From Thiocapsa roseopersicina (GTDB lineage: Bacteria > Pseudomonadota > Gammaproteobacteria > Chromatiales > Chromatiaceae): a stretch of 64,000 bases of DNA. The translations under genes and the position numbers were made by a program. The stretch is taken from assembly GCF_900106925.1 (NCBI RefSeq), contig NZ_FNNZ01000002.1, positions 186,001-250,000 on the forward strand, given 5' to 3'. The notes below the pieces were generated by a model, which worked only from the letters and a program-made list of their open reading frames with translations, was not told the DNA's origin and searched no databases. Positions 16,058 to 24,918 of the stretch are shown piece by piece; the first letter of the stretch is position 1, and each line of letters opens with the position of its first letter.

Positions 16058-17155
16058 TCAGGCAGCGAAGTCGCGAAGACGAACCGGCTGACGCCGATCG
16101 CCCCACTGGCCCGGCATCGGCTCGAAGACACCGGCACAGGCCGTCCCGCAACCGTTGCAGCGACCGTCCGCGGTCAAATTCCAGTCCGACAGCCGATACC
16201 AGTTCCGGCCGATGAGCTTCTGCTCGCAGGCGTGACAGTAGGTGCTCTCGCCGTCCTCGTCGTGCACGTTGCCGGTGTAGGCATAACGGACGCCGTTCTT
16301 GATAGCGACGGCGCGCGCGCGGGTCAGGGTCGAAAGCGGGGTCCGCGGATACTCGAGCATCTTGTAGTCGGGATGAAAGGCCGTGAAATGCATCGGGACA
16401 TCGGGCCCGAGATGCTCGACCACCCATTGGGTCATGGATTGAAGCTCGGCCTCCGAGTCGTTCTCTCCGGGGATCAGCAGGGTCGTCAGCTCGACCCAAA
16501 CCTTGGTCTCTCGGACGAGATACTCCAAGGTCTCCAGGACGGGTTGCAGATGGCCGCTGCAGAGCCGGTGATAGAAATCCTCGGTAAAGCCCTTCAGATC
16601 GACGTTGGCGGCATCCATCCACTTGAAGAATTCGACCCGCGGCTCCGGACAGATGTAGCCGGCGGTCACGGCGACCGACTTGATTCCGCGCTCGCGGCAC
16701 GCCCGGGCCACGTCGATAGCGTATTCGTGGAAGATCACCGGGTCGTTGTAGGTGTAGGCGACGCTGCGACAGCCGAGCGACTCGGCCGCCAGCGCGATCG
16801 TCTCGGGCTCCGCGGCATCGGCGAGCGTGTCCATCTCGCGTGACTTGCTCATGTCCCAGTTCTGGCAAAACTTGCAGGTCAGGTTGCAGCCGGCGGTCCC
16901 GAAGGAGAGCACCGGGGTGCCCGGCAGGAAGTGGTTCAATGGCTTCTTCTCGATGGGATCGATACAGAAACCGGACGATCGTCCGTAGGTCGTCAGGACG
17001 ATCTTTCCGCCTTGACAGGCCCGCACGAAGCACATGCCGCGCTGTCCTTCCTTGATTCGGCAGAAACGCGGACAGAGGTCGCATTGGACGCGACCGTCCT
17101 CCAAGGCATGCCAGTAGCGCGTCGGGACGACGCGATCGATCCGCTCGCCGTTCAT
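16058..17155 (-). CDS. amrS: AmmeMemoRadiSam system radical SAM enzyme
   Basis: Radical S-adenosylmethionine enzyme of 365 aa, related to pyruvate formate-lyase activases. The SAM-cluster motif is CNLTCKFC (about residues 90-97) within TAGCNLTCKFCQNWDMSKS. An N-terminal CDLCPRFC and C-terminal CHAC and CNGCGTAC pairs suggest extra metal or Fe-S sites. It is the R partner of the AMMECR1/MEMO1 system, whose other two genes start divergently 190 bp away. The reaction is not established. AGGAGG lies just before the ATG at 17155. Confidence 0.9.
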   Translation of the reverse strand: MNGERIDRVVPTRYWHALEDGRVQCDLCPRFCRIKEGQRGMCFVRACQGGKIVLTTYGRSSGFCIDPIEKKPLNHFLPGTPVLSFGTAGCNLTCKFCQNWDMSKSREMDTLADAAEPETIALAAESLGCRSVAYTYNDPVIFHEYAIDVARACRERGIKSVAVTAGYICPEPRVEFFKWMDAANVDLKGFTEDFYHRLCSGHLQPVLETLEYLVRETKVWVELTTLLIPGENDSEAELQSMTQWVVEHLGPDVPMHFTAFHPDYKMLEYPRTPLSTLTRARAVAIKNGVRYAYTGNVHDEDGESTYCHACEQKLIGRNWYRLSDWNLTADGRCNGCGTACAGVFEPMPGQWGDRRQPVRLRDFAA

Positions 17156-17346
17156 CGCAACCTCCTGCTCGGTATATCTTCAGTGTGGAAGACGCGGGGC
17201 CGATTGCAACCCCGGATGAGGGTATGGTCTCGGGCGAGTTTGCCCGCGCCGCAAGACGCATCACCCCTGCGGTCTATACTTTGCGTATGAGGCCTCGCTG
17301 TCCCGAGTCGGTCCTCACGGCCCTCATCCGTCAGGAGGAAACAGCC

Positions 17347-18132
17347 ATGTCACTCTCCCGCAGCCCGGCCGTGGCCGGTCTCTTCTATCCGGGCGACCCC
17401 CGCGTGCTCAAACGTACGGTGGACGAGCTCCTCGCCGAGGCGAGCCCGGAGGGCGAGCCCCCCAAAGCCCTGATCGTCCCCCATGCCGGCTATATCTACT
17501 CCGGCCCCATCGCCGCCACGGCCTATGCCACCCTGATCCGGGTCCGCGCGACCGTGCACCGGGTCGTCCTGCTGGGTCCGGCACATCGCGTGGCTCTGCG
17601 CGGCCTTGCCGCAAGCAGCGCGGATCGGTTCGAGACGCCGCTCGGCCCGGTGCAGCTGGACCGAGCCGCGATCGACCTGGCACTGACCCTGCCGCAGGTC
17701 AGACTGATGGATGCGGCGCATGTCCAAGAGCACAGTCTCGAGGTGCAACTCCCCTTCCTGCAGGAGGTCTTAGAGCGGTTCAGCTTGGCGCCCTTCGTGG
17801 TCGGCGACGCCGGTCCGGAGGAGGTCGCGGAGGTGCTCGATCTGCTCTGGGGCGGTCCCGAGACCCTCATCGTCATCAGCTCGGACCTCAGCCACTATCA
17901 CACCTACGCAACCGCCAGAGCGTTGGACACGGCAACCTCGGCGGCCATCGAGGCGCTCCGCCCCCAAGACATCGGATACGAGCAGGCATGCGGGCGGATC
18001 CCGGTGAACGGCCTGCTCGCGGTGGCACGACGCCGCGGGATGCAGGCCCGCACGCTGGATCTGCGCAACTCGGGCGACACCGCCGGCTCGCGAGACCAGG
18101 TGGTGGGGTACGGTGCCTATGTCTTCCACTGA
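17347..18132 (+). CDS. amrB: MEMO1 family protein (AmmeMemoRadiSam system protein B)
   Basis: A 261-aa MEMO1 homologue. The fold is that of class III extradiol dioxygenases, with PHAGYIYSG (about residues 46-54), LLGPAHRV, QEHSLEVQLPFLQ and ISSDLSHYH supplying the His/Asp/Cys-like metal site. An excellent AGGAGGAA ribosome site lies 6 nt before the ATG at 17347. It heads a rightward operon with AMMECR1, a Lon-like protease and a Usp protein, each coupled by overlaps. The enzymatic role in bacteria is not known; human MEMO1 binds iron or copper. Confidence 0.92.
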   Translation: MSLSRSPAVAGLFYPGDPRVLKRTVDELLAEASPEGEPPKALIVPHAGYIYSGPIAATAYATLIRVRATVHRVVLLGPAHRVALRGLAASSADRFETPLGPVQLDRAAIDLALTLPQVRLMDAAHVQEHSLEVQLPFLQEVLERFSLAPFVVGDAGPEEVAEVLDLLWGGPETLIVISSDLSHYHTYATARALDTATSAAIEALRPQDIGYEQACGRIPVNGLLAVARRRGMQARTLDLRNSGDTAGSRDQVVGYGAYVFH

Positions 18133-18724
18133 AACGCACCGCCTCTATCGGGCCGAGGAGCGCCGGATGCTGTTGGCCGTCGCGGCACAGTCGATCGAGC
18201 ACGGTTTGAACCACGGCCGCCCGCTGGAGCCGGATCCGCACGAGTATCCGGCCGCGCTCCAAGCCGAGCGCGCCACCTTCGTGACGCTTCAGATCGCGGG
18301 GGAGCTGCGCGGCTGCATCGGCGTGCTGGAGGCGATCCGGCCGCTGGTGGTCGATGTCGCCCGCAACGCCTACGCCGCAGCCTTCGAGGATCCGCGGTTC
18401 CCGCCGCTGACCCGCGCGGAGCTGCCGCGGCTGGACATCCACATCTCGGTGCTGAGTCCGTCCGAGCCGATGCACTTCCGGTCGGAATCCGATCTGCTCG
18501 GACAGATCCGCCCCGGCATCGACGGTCTGATCCTCGAAGATCGCGGCCGGCGCGGAACCTTCCTGCCGTCGGTCTGGGAGCAACTGCCCGAGCCCGCGGA
18601 CTTCTTCGAGCATCTGCGTCATAAGGCGGGCCTGCCATCGCGGTATTGGTCCGAGACCCTGCGGGTCTCGCGCTACACCACGGAATCCTTCGGCGCCCCG
18701 ATCGCGGAGAGCTTCAGCGGATGA
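18119..18724 (+). CDS. amrA: AMMECR1 family protein (AmmeMemoRadiSam system protein A)
   Basis: A 201-aa AMMECR1-domain protein. The signature ELRGCIGVLEAIRPL lies at about residues 65-79, followed by AAFEDPRFPPLTRAELP and LDIHISVLSP. GLILEDRGRRGTFLPSVW precedes the C-terminal part. The ATG at 18119 overlaps the MEMO1 gene by 14 nt; a GTG at 18113 is an alternative start. Its stop overlaps the protease start as ATGA. The molecular function is undefined, but the conserved Cys in RGCIGV is considered a functional site of the family. Confidence 0.92.
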   Translation: MSSTETHRLYRAEERRMLLAVAAQSIEHGLNHGRPLEPDPHEYPAALQAERATFVTLQIAGELRGCIGVLEAIRPLVVDVARNAYAAAFEDPRFPPLTRAELPRLDIHISVLSPSEPMHFRSESDLLGQIRPGIDGLILEDRGRRGTFLPSVWEQLPEPADFFEHLRHKAGLPSRYWSETLRVSRYTTESFGAPIAESFSG

Positions 18725-21156
18725 GCGTTGCACCACTCGAACCCTCGGCACTCTATCGGCAGTGCGACCCCGCGCAGCTTGCGCTCGAGACCACCGCCGA
18801 TCTGGATGTCCGCGACGGCCTGATCGCCCAGGATCGGGCGATTCAGGCCGTTCGCTTCGGCGTCGGCATCCGTCACACGGGCTACAACCTCTTCGCGTTG
18901 GGGCCGTCCGGAACGGGCAAATACGCCCTGATCCGCAGCGCACTCCAAGAGCGCGCCACGCACGAGGCCGTTCCCCCCGACTGGTGCTATGTCTTCAATT
19001 TCGAAGACGCGCATCGCCCGCGCGCACTGCGTCTGCCACCCGGCAAGGGGGCGGAGCTCAAACGCGACATGGACCAGTTGGTCGAGGATCTGCACCGCGC
19101 GATCCAGGGTGTCTTCGAAAGCGACGAATACCGCACGCGCACCCAGGCGCTCGAAGAAGAGTTGGAAGAGCGCCAAGAGCAGGCGATGGGGCAGATCCGC
19201 GAGCTGGCCAAGGAGAAGGACGTCATCCTCCTGCAGACCCCGACCGGCTTTACCCTCGCGCCGGTGCGAGACGGCAAACCGCTAGGTCCGAACGAGTTTC
19301 ACGCCCTCTCCGACGAGGACCGGGCCCGGATCGAGGAGGACATCAACAGCCTGCAGGCCGAAATGCGCAAGGCACTGCACCAGATGCCGCTCTGGAAGAA
19401 GCGCTCCGACGAGCGTATCGAAGCGCTCAATCGCGAGATGGCCGCTGCCGCCACGCAAAGCCTGATCGAGGCCCTCTGCGAGACCTACGGCGATCTCGCT
19501 GCCGTGGTCGCCTATCTGCGGCAGGTGCAGGAGGACGTGGTGGAGAACTTTCGCCAGTTCCTGCCGGAGAGCGACAAACAACCCCCGCTTCTCGGGATCT
19601 GGATCCCGCCGAACCCCGACGGCCCGCCCTGGCATCAACGCTACCGGATCAACGTACTCTTGGGGCACGACAAGAACGGCGGCGCCCCGGTCGTCTATGC
19701 GGATCTGCCGGCGCATCATCAGTTGGTCGGACGCATCGAGCACCGCGCCCACCTCGGCGCGTTGGAGACGGACTTCACCATGATCCGCGCCGGCGCGCTG
19801 CATCAGGCCAACGGCGGCTATCTCATCATCGATGCACTCAAGCTGCTGATACAGCCCCTCGCCTGGGAGACCTTGAAGCGTCTGCTGCAGGCCGCCGAGA
19901 TCCGCATCGAATCGCTCGCCCAGATCACCAGCCTCATCAGCACCCTGTCGCTCGAGCCCGAGCCGATCCCCTTGGATGTCAAGGTCGTGATGCTCGGCGA
20001 GCGTCACGTCTATTATCTGCTCTGCGAGCTGGACCCGGAGTTCAGCGAGCTCTTCAAGGTCGCGGTCGATTTCGAAGACCAGCTCGTGCGCGGCCCGGAG
20101 AGCCATCTCGTCTATGCGCGTTTCGTCGCCTCCGAGGTGCGGCGTGCCGGGCTGCGTCACTTCGATCGCGCCGCGGTCGCTCGGGTGATCGAGCACAGCG
20201 CGCGCCTGGCCGACGACAACGAGCGGCTCACCAGTCACATGCGCTCCATCGGCGATCTGGTGCGCGAAAGCGATTACTGGGCAGGCGCGGACGGATGCGA
20301 GACGGTCGGCGCCGCGCATGTCCAACAGGCCATCGATGCGAAGATCGCACGCGCCGACCGCATCAGCCGACGGCTGCGCGAAGAGACCACGCGGGGGACC
20401 ATCCTGATCGAGACCGACGGGGCACGGGTCGGTCAGGTCAACGGGCTCGCGGTCATGAGCCTGGGCGGCTTCGCGTTCGGACATCCCAGCCGGATCACCG
20501 CGCGGGTGCGACTGGGCAAGGGCGAGCTGATCGACATCGAGCGCGAGGTCAAGCTCGGCGGCCCGATCCATTCCAAGGGCGTACTCATCCTCCAGGGCTT
20601 CATCGCCGGGCGCTATGCCTTGGACCATCCGCTCTCGCTCTCGGCCAGCCTGGTCTTCGAGCAGTCCTACGGCGGCATCGAGGGCGACAGCGCCTCCTCG
20701 GCCGAGCTCTATGCCCTGCTCTCCGCGCTCGCCGATCTGCCGATCCGCCAGTCGCTTGCCGTCACCGGCTCGGTCAATCAGCTCGGCGAGGTCCAGGCAA
20801 TCGGCGGGGTCAACGAGAAGATCGAGGGCTTCTTCGACACCTGCGCGGCGCGCGGACCGCTCGAGGGTCAGGGCGTGCTGATCCCGGTGTCCAACGTCAA
20901 GCATCTGATGCTGCGCGCCGACGTGCGCGAGGCGGTCGCACAAGGCCGGTTCGCGGTCTACCCGATCGCGAGCATCGACGAGGGGATCGAGATCCTGACC
21001 GGGACGGCGGCCGGCGAGCGCACCTCCGACGGGCGCTTCCCCGACGGCAGCGTCAACGCCCGCGTCGAGGCTCGCCTGATCGGCTTCTCCGAGCGCCTGC
21101 GCGCCCTGCATGCACAGGACGGCAAGACCCCACCGTCGGAGAGGGCCGAGCCATGA
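18721..21156 (+). CDS. Lon-like ATP-dependent protease (AAA_32 / S16 type)
   Basis: An 811-aa Lon-related protease of the group with a large N-terminal AAA region (PF13654-like). The P-loop is GPSGTGKYAL (about residues 62-71), with a long coiled insertion (about 140-240) rich in Glu, Gln and Arg. ANGGYLIIDALKLL is the Walker B area. The C-terminal S16 domain has the catalytic Ser in EGDSASSAELY and Lys in GGVNEKIEGF, both intact. It should be a cytoplasmic ATP-dependent protease. It overlaps AMMECR1 upstream and the Usp gene downstream by 4 nt each, an unusual chain with the AmmeMemoRadiSam genes. Confidence 0.92.
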   Translation: MSVAPLEPSALYRQCDPAQLALETTADLDVRDGLIAQDRAIQAVRFGVGIRHTGYNLFALGPSGTGKYALIRSALQERATHEAVPPDWCYVFNFEDAHRPRALRLPPGKGAELKRDMDQLVEDLHRAIQGVFESDEYRTRTQALEEELEERQEQAMGQIRELAKEKDVILLQTPTGFTLAPVRDGKPLGPNEFHALSDEDRARIEEDINSLQAEMRKALHQMPLWKKRSDERIEALNREMAAAATQSLIEALCETYGDLAAVVAYLRQVQEDVVENFRQFLPESDKQPPLLGIWIPPNPDGPPWHQRYRINVLLGHDKNGGAPVVYADLPAHHQLVGRIEHRAHLGALETDFTMIRAGALHQANGGYLIIDALKLLIQPLAWETLKRLLQAAEIRIESLAQITSLISTLSLEPEPIPLDVKVVMLGERHVYYLLCELDPEFSELFKVAVDFEDQLVRGPESHLVYARFVASEVRRAGLRHFDRAAVARVIEHSARLADDNERLTSHMRSIGDLVRESDYWAGADGCETVGAAHVQQAIDAKIARADRISRRLREETTRGTILIETDGARVGQVNGLAVMSLGGFAFGHPSRITARVRLGKGELIDIEREVKLGGPIHSKGVLILQGFIAGRYALDHPLSLSASLVFEQSYGGIEGDSASSAELYALLSALADLPIRQSLAVTGSVNQLGEVQAIGGVNEKIEGFFDTCAARGPLEGQGVLIPVSNVKHLMLRADVREAVAQGRFAVYPIASIDEGIEILTGTAAGERTSDGRFPDGSVNARVEARLIGFSERLRALHAQDGKTPPSERAEP

Positions 21157-21959
21157 GCGCTGCAGATCCGGCCGGACGGATCCGACGCATCGCAGTCGCA
21201 CTGGACGCCTCCCCGCACAGCCTGCAGGGCTTGGCGTTGGCAGCCGGCATCGCCGCCGCCTTGAATGCCGAGCTGGAGGGCGTGTTCGTCGAAGACACCG
21301 AGCTGCTGCGTCTCGCCGGGCTGCCCTTTTTGCGCGAGCTGCGGATCGCGACCCTGTGCGAAAGCACCCTGGACGTGGACCGGCTCCAGCGCGAGCTGCG
21401 CGCCGCGGCACGCGGCGTGCGCGAAAGGCTCGAGCGCACCGCTGCCGAGCTGGGTGTGGCCTGGTCGTTCCGGGTCTGGCGGGGCGATCTCGAGGCCGAG
21501 ATCCTGGGTGCCGCGCTCGATGCGGAGCTCTTCGCACTGGGGCGCATCGGGCGCTTCGCCCCCCTGCGGAGACGGCCGCGGCCGACCGCTCCGAAACCGA
21601 CGCACGACGGTCTGCTCCTCGGCGTCCTCTACTCCGGGAGCGAAGGGTCGACACGCGCCCTCTCGATCGCCTTGGAGCTGGGGATTCGACATGCCGCGAG
21701 TCTCGTCGTCATCCTGCAACCCGCAACCTCCGCGGATACCGCGACGCTGCGCAACCGCGCCCTCGAGCAGCTCGGACCCGTCCGCGAGCAGACCCGCTTG
21801 GTGTCGCTGGAGGCAACCGATTCCGCGGCTCTTGCGGCGACGGTCCGCAACCTCGGCATGGATCTGCTCATCCTCGACGAGACCAACTCGCTCCTCGCGC
21901 GCGCCTCGCTCTGGACCAGCTTGGAGACCCTAGGCTGTCCGGTGGCAATCGGACGCTGA
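21153..21959 (+). CDS. Universal-stress-protein-like tandem domain protein
   Basis: A 268-aa protein with two UspA-like halves. The first begins RRIAVALDASPHSLQGLALA (residues ~10-29) and continues AELEGVFVEDTELLRLA, the usual strand-helix-strand start. The second begins GLLLGVLYSGSEGSTRALSI. The ATP-binding G-2x-G-9x-G-S/T motif is not clear, so nucleotide binding is uncertain. It is the last gene of the MEMO1-AMMECR1-Lon operon and stops 12 nt before the convergent ligase gene's stop. A role in modulating the protease is speculation. Confidence 0.7.
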   Translation: MSAADPAGRIRRIAVALDASPHSLQGLALAAGIAAALNAELEGVFVEDTELLRLAGLPFLRELRIATLCESTLDVDRLQRELRAAARGVRERLERTAAELGVAWSFRVWRGDLEAEILGAALDAELFALGRIGRFAPLRRRPRPTAPKPTHDGLLLGVLYSGSEGSTRALSIALELGIRHAASLVVILQPATSADTATLRNRALEQLGPVREQTRLVSLEATDSAALAATVRNLGMDLLILDETNSLLARASLWTSLETLGCPVAIGR

Positions 21960-21971
21960 TACACCGATCGA

Positions 21972-24749
21972 TCAGCCGGCCAGACGCTCGGCAATCCAGG
22001 CACGCGCACGGTCACGCAGTCCGATCGCGGCTTCCCAATCCTCTCCGTCGGGCTGAATAGGCGGGCCGATCAGCACCTCGGCATGCCCGGGGCGCGGTGA
22101 GAATCGGTCGCCCGGCATCAGCTCGCGCGTCCCCCGCAGGACCACGGGCACGAGAGGCACGCCGGCGTGAGCGGCCGCGGCGAAGGCACCCATTCGAAAG
22201 GGCAAGAGCCCGGGTTGCTCGCGGAAGGTGCCTTCGGGGAAGAACGCCAGGGTCTCGCCGCGGACCAGCACCTCGGTCAAACGGCCGGATTCGGCACTGC
22301 CCGCGTACGGATCGAAGCGATCGACGAAATTCGCACCCATCCGCCGCATGAAGACCGCCACGATCGGGCGCGCGAGCAGCTCGCTCTTGGCGACAAAGCC
22401 GATCGGACGCTCGACCGCCTCCGCCAAGGCGAGTGCGTCGAGATAGCTTTGATGATTGGCGACCAGAACGAAGGGGTGTCCCGCGCGAGGAAGATGCTCC
22501 TGTCCCGTGACGGTGAGTCGCACGAAGGTCAGCCGGCGTAGGAGCCGGATGCCGACCCGCGCCAACGTCCACCGCAGACGTGGACTCGGGCTCGCCATGA
22601 TGCCGATCCAGAACCAAGGCGCGATCAGGTAGAACACCGCCCACGCGTACCCCGCATAGAGTCGCCCCGGCAGGCTCAGGATCCGGGCGCGAAGCCCTGA
22701 CCCCGCGGCCCGCATCAACTGCCAAACCGGGCGGCGCACCTGCTCGGACAGTTGGCCGGCCAGATAGCGATCCCGCGTGGCTCCGCGGCGCAGCTTGCCG
22801 CTGGAGGTCTTGAGCACGGCACGCGGCGGGGCCAGCAGCAGCTCGTCGGGCGGCAGCCCGAGAATATCGGTTGCACGCTCGCGCAGCTGCCGGGCCAGCT
22901 CGGCACGCCGCGCCGGATCACGCTCCTTGCTCTCGGCCAGGATCACCAGCCGCTCGCTGCCCAGCTCCGGGTCCTTCGCCGCGAAGGCGACGACACAGCC
23001 CTTGCGCACGCCGGGGATCTCGCCGAGCGCCTGCTCGACCTCGTAGGGATAGATGTTGCGCCCGCCGCGGATGATGAGGTCCTTCACCCGGCCGGTCAGA
23101 TGGATGTCGCAGCCCGCAAGATAGGCGCGATCCCCGGTCGCGTGCCAGCCGTCGCGGATCAACGCCCGCGTGGCCACGGGATTGCGATAGTAGCCTTGGG
23201 TCGCCGACGGACCCTGAAACTCGAGCAGACCCTCGTGGCGTTCCGGCCGCTCATGGCCCGCTTCGTCGACCACGCGCACCCGATAGCCGGGAAGCGCACG
23301 ACCACAGGCCACCACCTCCATCGCCTGCGGATCTTCGCAATCGACCACCAAGGCATAGCCTGCGCGGGCAAAGCGCTCGCGGTCGATACAATCGATCCGA
23401 GGCCCGCGCCCCGCGGGAGGAAATGCCAACCCGACCGCCGCCTCGGCCAGACCATAGACAGGTGCAAGCGCCTCGGCACGCAGACCGGCGGGGGCAAAGC
23501 GCGCGGCGAAGCGACGCAAGGTCTCGGGACTGACAGGCTCGGCACCGTTGAGTGCCCAACGCCAGCGGCTCAGATCCAGACCCGCGATTTGGGCGTCGGT
23601 GATCCGGGTCAGACAAAGCTCGTAGGCAAAGTTGGGGGCCGCCGAGATGGTCCCGCCGTGTCGATGGATCGCCTCCAGCCAGCGCACCGGACGCGCCAGG
23701 AAGGACAGCGGGGACATCGAGACCAAGGGAATACCGTAATACAGACTGCCGAGCCAGGCACCGATCAGACCCATGTCGTGATAGAGCGGGAGCCAGCTCA
23801 CGAAGACGTCGTTCTGCGCAACCTGCACGACCTCGCCCATGGCGCGGATGTTCGCGAGGAGGTCGGCATGCGTGAGGACGACACCCTTGGGATCGCCGGT
23901 GCTGCCGGAGGTGTACTGGAGAAAGGCGATGTCCTCGGGCGCGGGGCGCGCCCGCGTCTCGCTCGGAATCTCCTGCTCCAGACCCTCGAGCGTCACGATG
24001 CCTCGCAGCGAGCGGACCTGAACCCGCAGAACGCGGCCGATGGCGCGCGCCTCGGGGACCGTGATCAGATAGGCCGCACCGGCATTGTCGAGAATCCGGG
24101 CGTGGCGACGCAGGTGCTCCTCGATCTGCTGCGGTCGGCTCGGCGGATAGATGGGTACCGGGATGCCGCCGGCCATGAGGACGCCGAAGAAGGCGTAGAA
24201 ATAGTCCGGACCCGTCGGGAGCATGAGGGCCACGGTCGCCCCCGGGTGGAATCCCGCCGCCTGCAGGCGGGCTGCGACCCGTGCCGCGCCGTCCGCAAGC
24301 GACCGATAAGGGATCGGCTGCGTGCCCGACTCCGACCCCTCGTAGAGGATGTGGACCCGGTCCGCGTGGTCTACCAGGTGCCGATCCAGAACATCCAAAA
24401 GGGTCTTGGCGGAGACCGGATGACCCTCGTCCGCTCGCTCGGGAGCAACGGTGAAACCGGCGCCGGGCGCACCCTCGGGCGTACCCTCCGAAGCATCGAG
24501 CAGCAATCCCAAAAGGTCTCGGGCGGTCGGCGCCAAGAGCGCCTGGTCCGAGAGTCTCACCCCGAGACCCTTCTCGACCCGCGCGATCAGCTCGGATCGA
24601 CTCAGGCTATCGAGCCCGAGGTCCGCCTCCAGCCGTGAGTCCAGATCGATCCCGTTCGGCAGATCGGGTACGCGAGACTCGCGTGCAAAGGTCAACAAGA
24701 TGGACTGCAGTCGGCCGGCGCGCTCGTCGTCCTGCGTCGGTAGCGTCAT
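21972..24749 (-). CDS. Trifunctional acyl carrier - AMP ligase - 1-acylglycerol-phosphate acyltransferase
   Basis: A 925-aa fusion that should activate a fatty acid, load it on its own carrier and transfer it to a lysophospholipid. Residues ~1-85 form an acyl carrier domain with LGLDSLSRSEL (Ser for phosphopantetheine). About 100-640 is an adenylate-forming ligase with LQYTSGSTGDPKGVVLTH and the TGDRAYL, LKTSSGKLRR hinge and Lys motifs. About 700-925 is a PlsC-type domain with NHQSYLDAL and FPEGTFRE after two membrane helices. The ATG at 24749 precedes the carrier domain; a longer frame upstream runs through the promoter region. The logic resembles E. coli Aas with an added ACP. It is divergent from the PAS-GGDEF-EAL gene. 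Confidence 0.88.
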   Translation of the reverse strand: MTLPTQDDERAGRLQSILLTFARESRVPDLPNGIDLDSRLEADLGLDSLSRSELIARVEKGLGVRLSDQALLAPTARDLLGLLLDASEGTPEGAPGAGFTVAPERADEGHPVSAKTLLDVLDRHLVDHADRVHILYEGSESGTQPIPYRSLADGAARVAARLQAAGFHPGATVALMLPTGPDYFYAFFGVLMAGGIPVPIYPPSRPQQIEEHLRRHARILDNAGAAYLITVPEARAIGRVLRVQVRSLRGIVTLEGLEQEIPSETRARPAPEDIAFLQYTSGSTGDPKGVVLTHADLLANIRAMGEVVQVAQNDVFVSWLPLYHDMGLIGAWLGSLYYGIPLVSMSPLSFLARPVRWLEAIHRHGGTISAAPNFAYELCLTRITDAQIAGLDLSRWRWALNGAEPVSPETLRRFAARFAPAGLRAEALAPVYGLAEAAVGLAFPPAGRGPRIDCIDRERFARAGYALVVDCEDPQAMEVVACGRALPGYRVRVVDEAGHERPERHEGLLEFQGPSATQGYYRNPVATRALIRDGWHATGDRAYLAGCDIHLTGRVKDLIIRGGRNIYPYEVEQALGEIPGVRKGCVVAFAAKDPELGSERLVILAESKERDPARRAELARQLRERATDILGLPPDELLLAPPRAVLKTSSGKLRRGATRDRYLAGQLSEQVRRPVWQLMRAAGSGLRARILSLPGRLYAGYAWAVFYLIAPWFWIGIMASPSPRLRWTLARVGIRLLRRLTFVRLTVTGQEHLPRAGHPFVLVANHQSYLDALALAEAVERPIGFVAKSELLARPIVAVFMRRMGANFVDRFDPYAGSAESGRLTEVLVRGETLAFFPEGTFREQPGLLPFRMGAFAAAAHAGVPLVPVVLRGTRELMPGDRFSPRPGHAEVLIGPPIQPDGEDWEAAIGLRDRARAWIAERLAG

Positions 24750-24872
24750 GGACGATTCCGAATCCTCGAAAGCCTTGATCTTAAGCCTTACCCGAAAGCC
24801 GCGCGAGCATAAGCCACCGACGAGCGGTCCGAGAAGGTGAATAGTTACGATAACCCTACTTATCTTCGCGCT

Positions 24873-24878
24873 TATAAT
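24873..24878 (+). promoter_or_regulatory. Candidate -10 box for the PAS-GGDEF-EAL gene
   Basis: TATAAT stands 41 nt before the ATG at 24919 in an AT-rich patch of an otherwise GC-rich gap. The expected -35 position shows no TTGACA-like hexamer. The same gap must hold the promoter for the leftward ligase gene. A small palindrome GTTACGATAAC lies just upstream. Confidence 0.4.
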
Positions 24879-24918
24879 TGCCTGATAGCCGCCATCGCAA
24901 TTCGAAACGTCGCCGCGC

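Noticed and set aside
17347..18132. Extradiol aromatic dioxygenase
   Set aside because: The fold is shared, but the sequence and the AMMECR1 and radical SAM neighbours identify MEMO1.
18762..21959. A very long open frame (about 1060 codons) across the Lon-like and Usp genes
   Set aside because: It lies in another frame of two genes with clear families, has Arg/Ala/Pro-rich translation typical of GC-rich shadow frames, and no motif.
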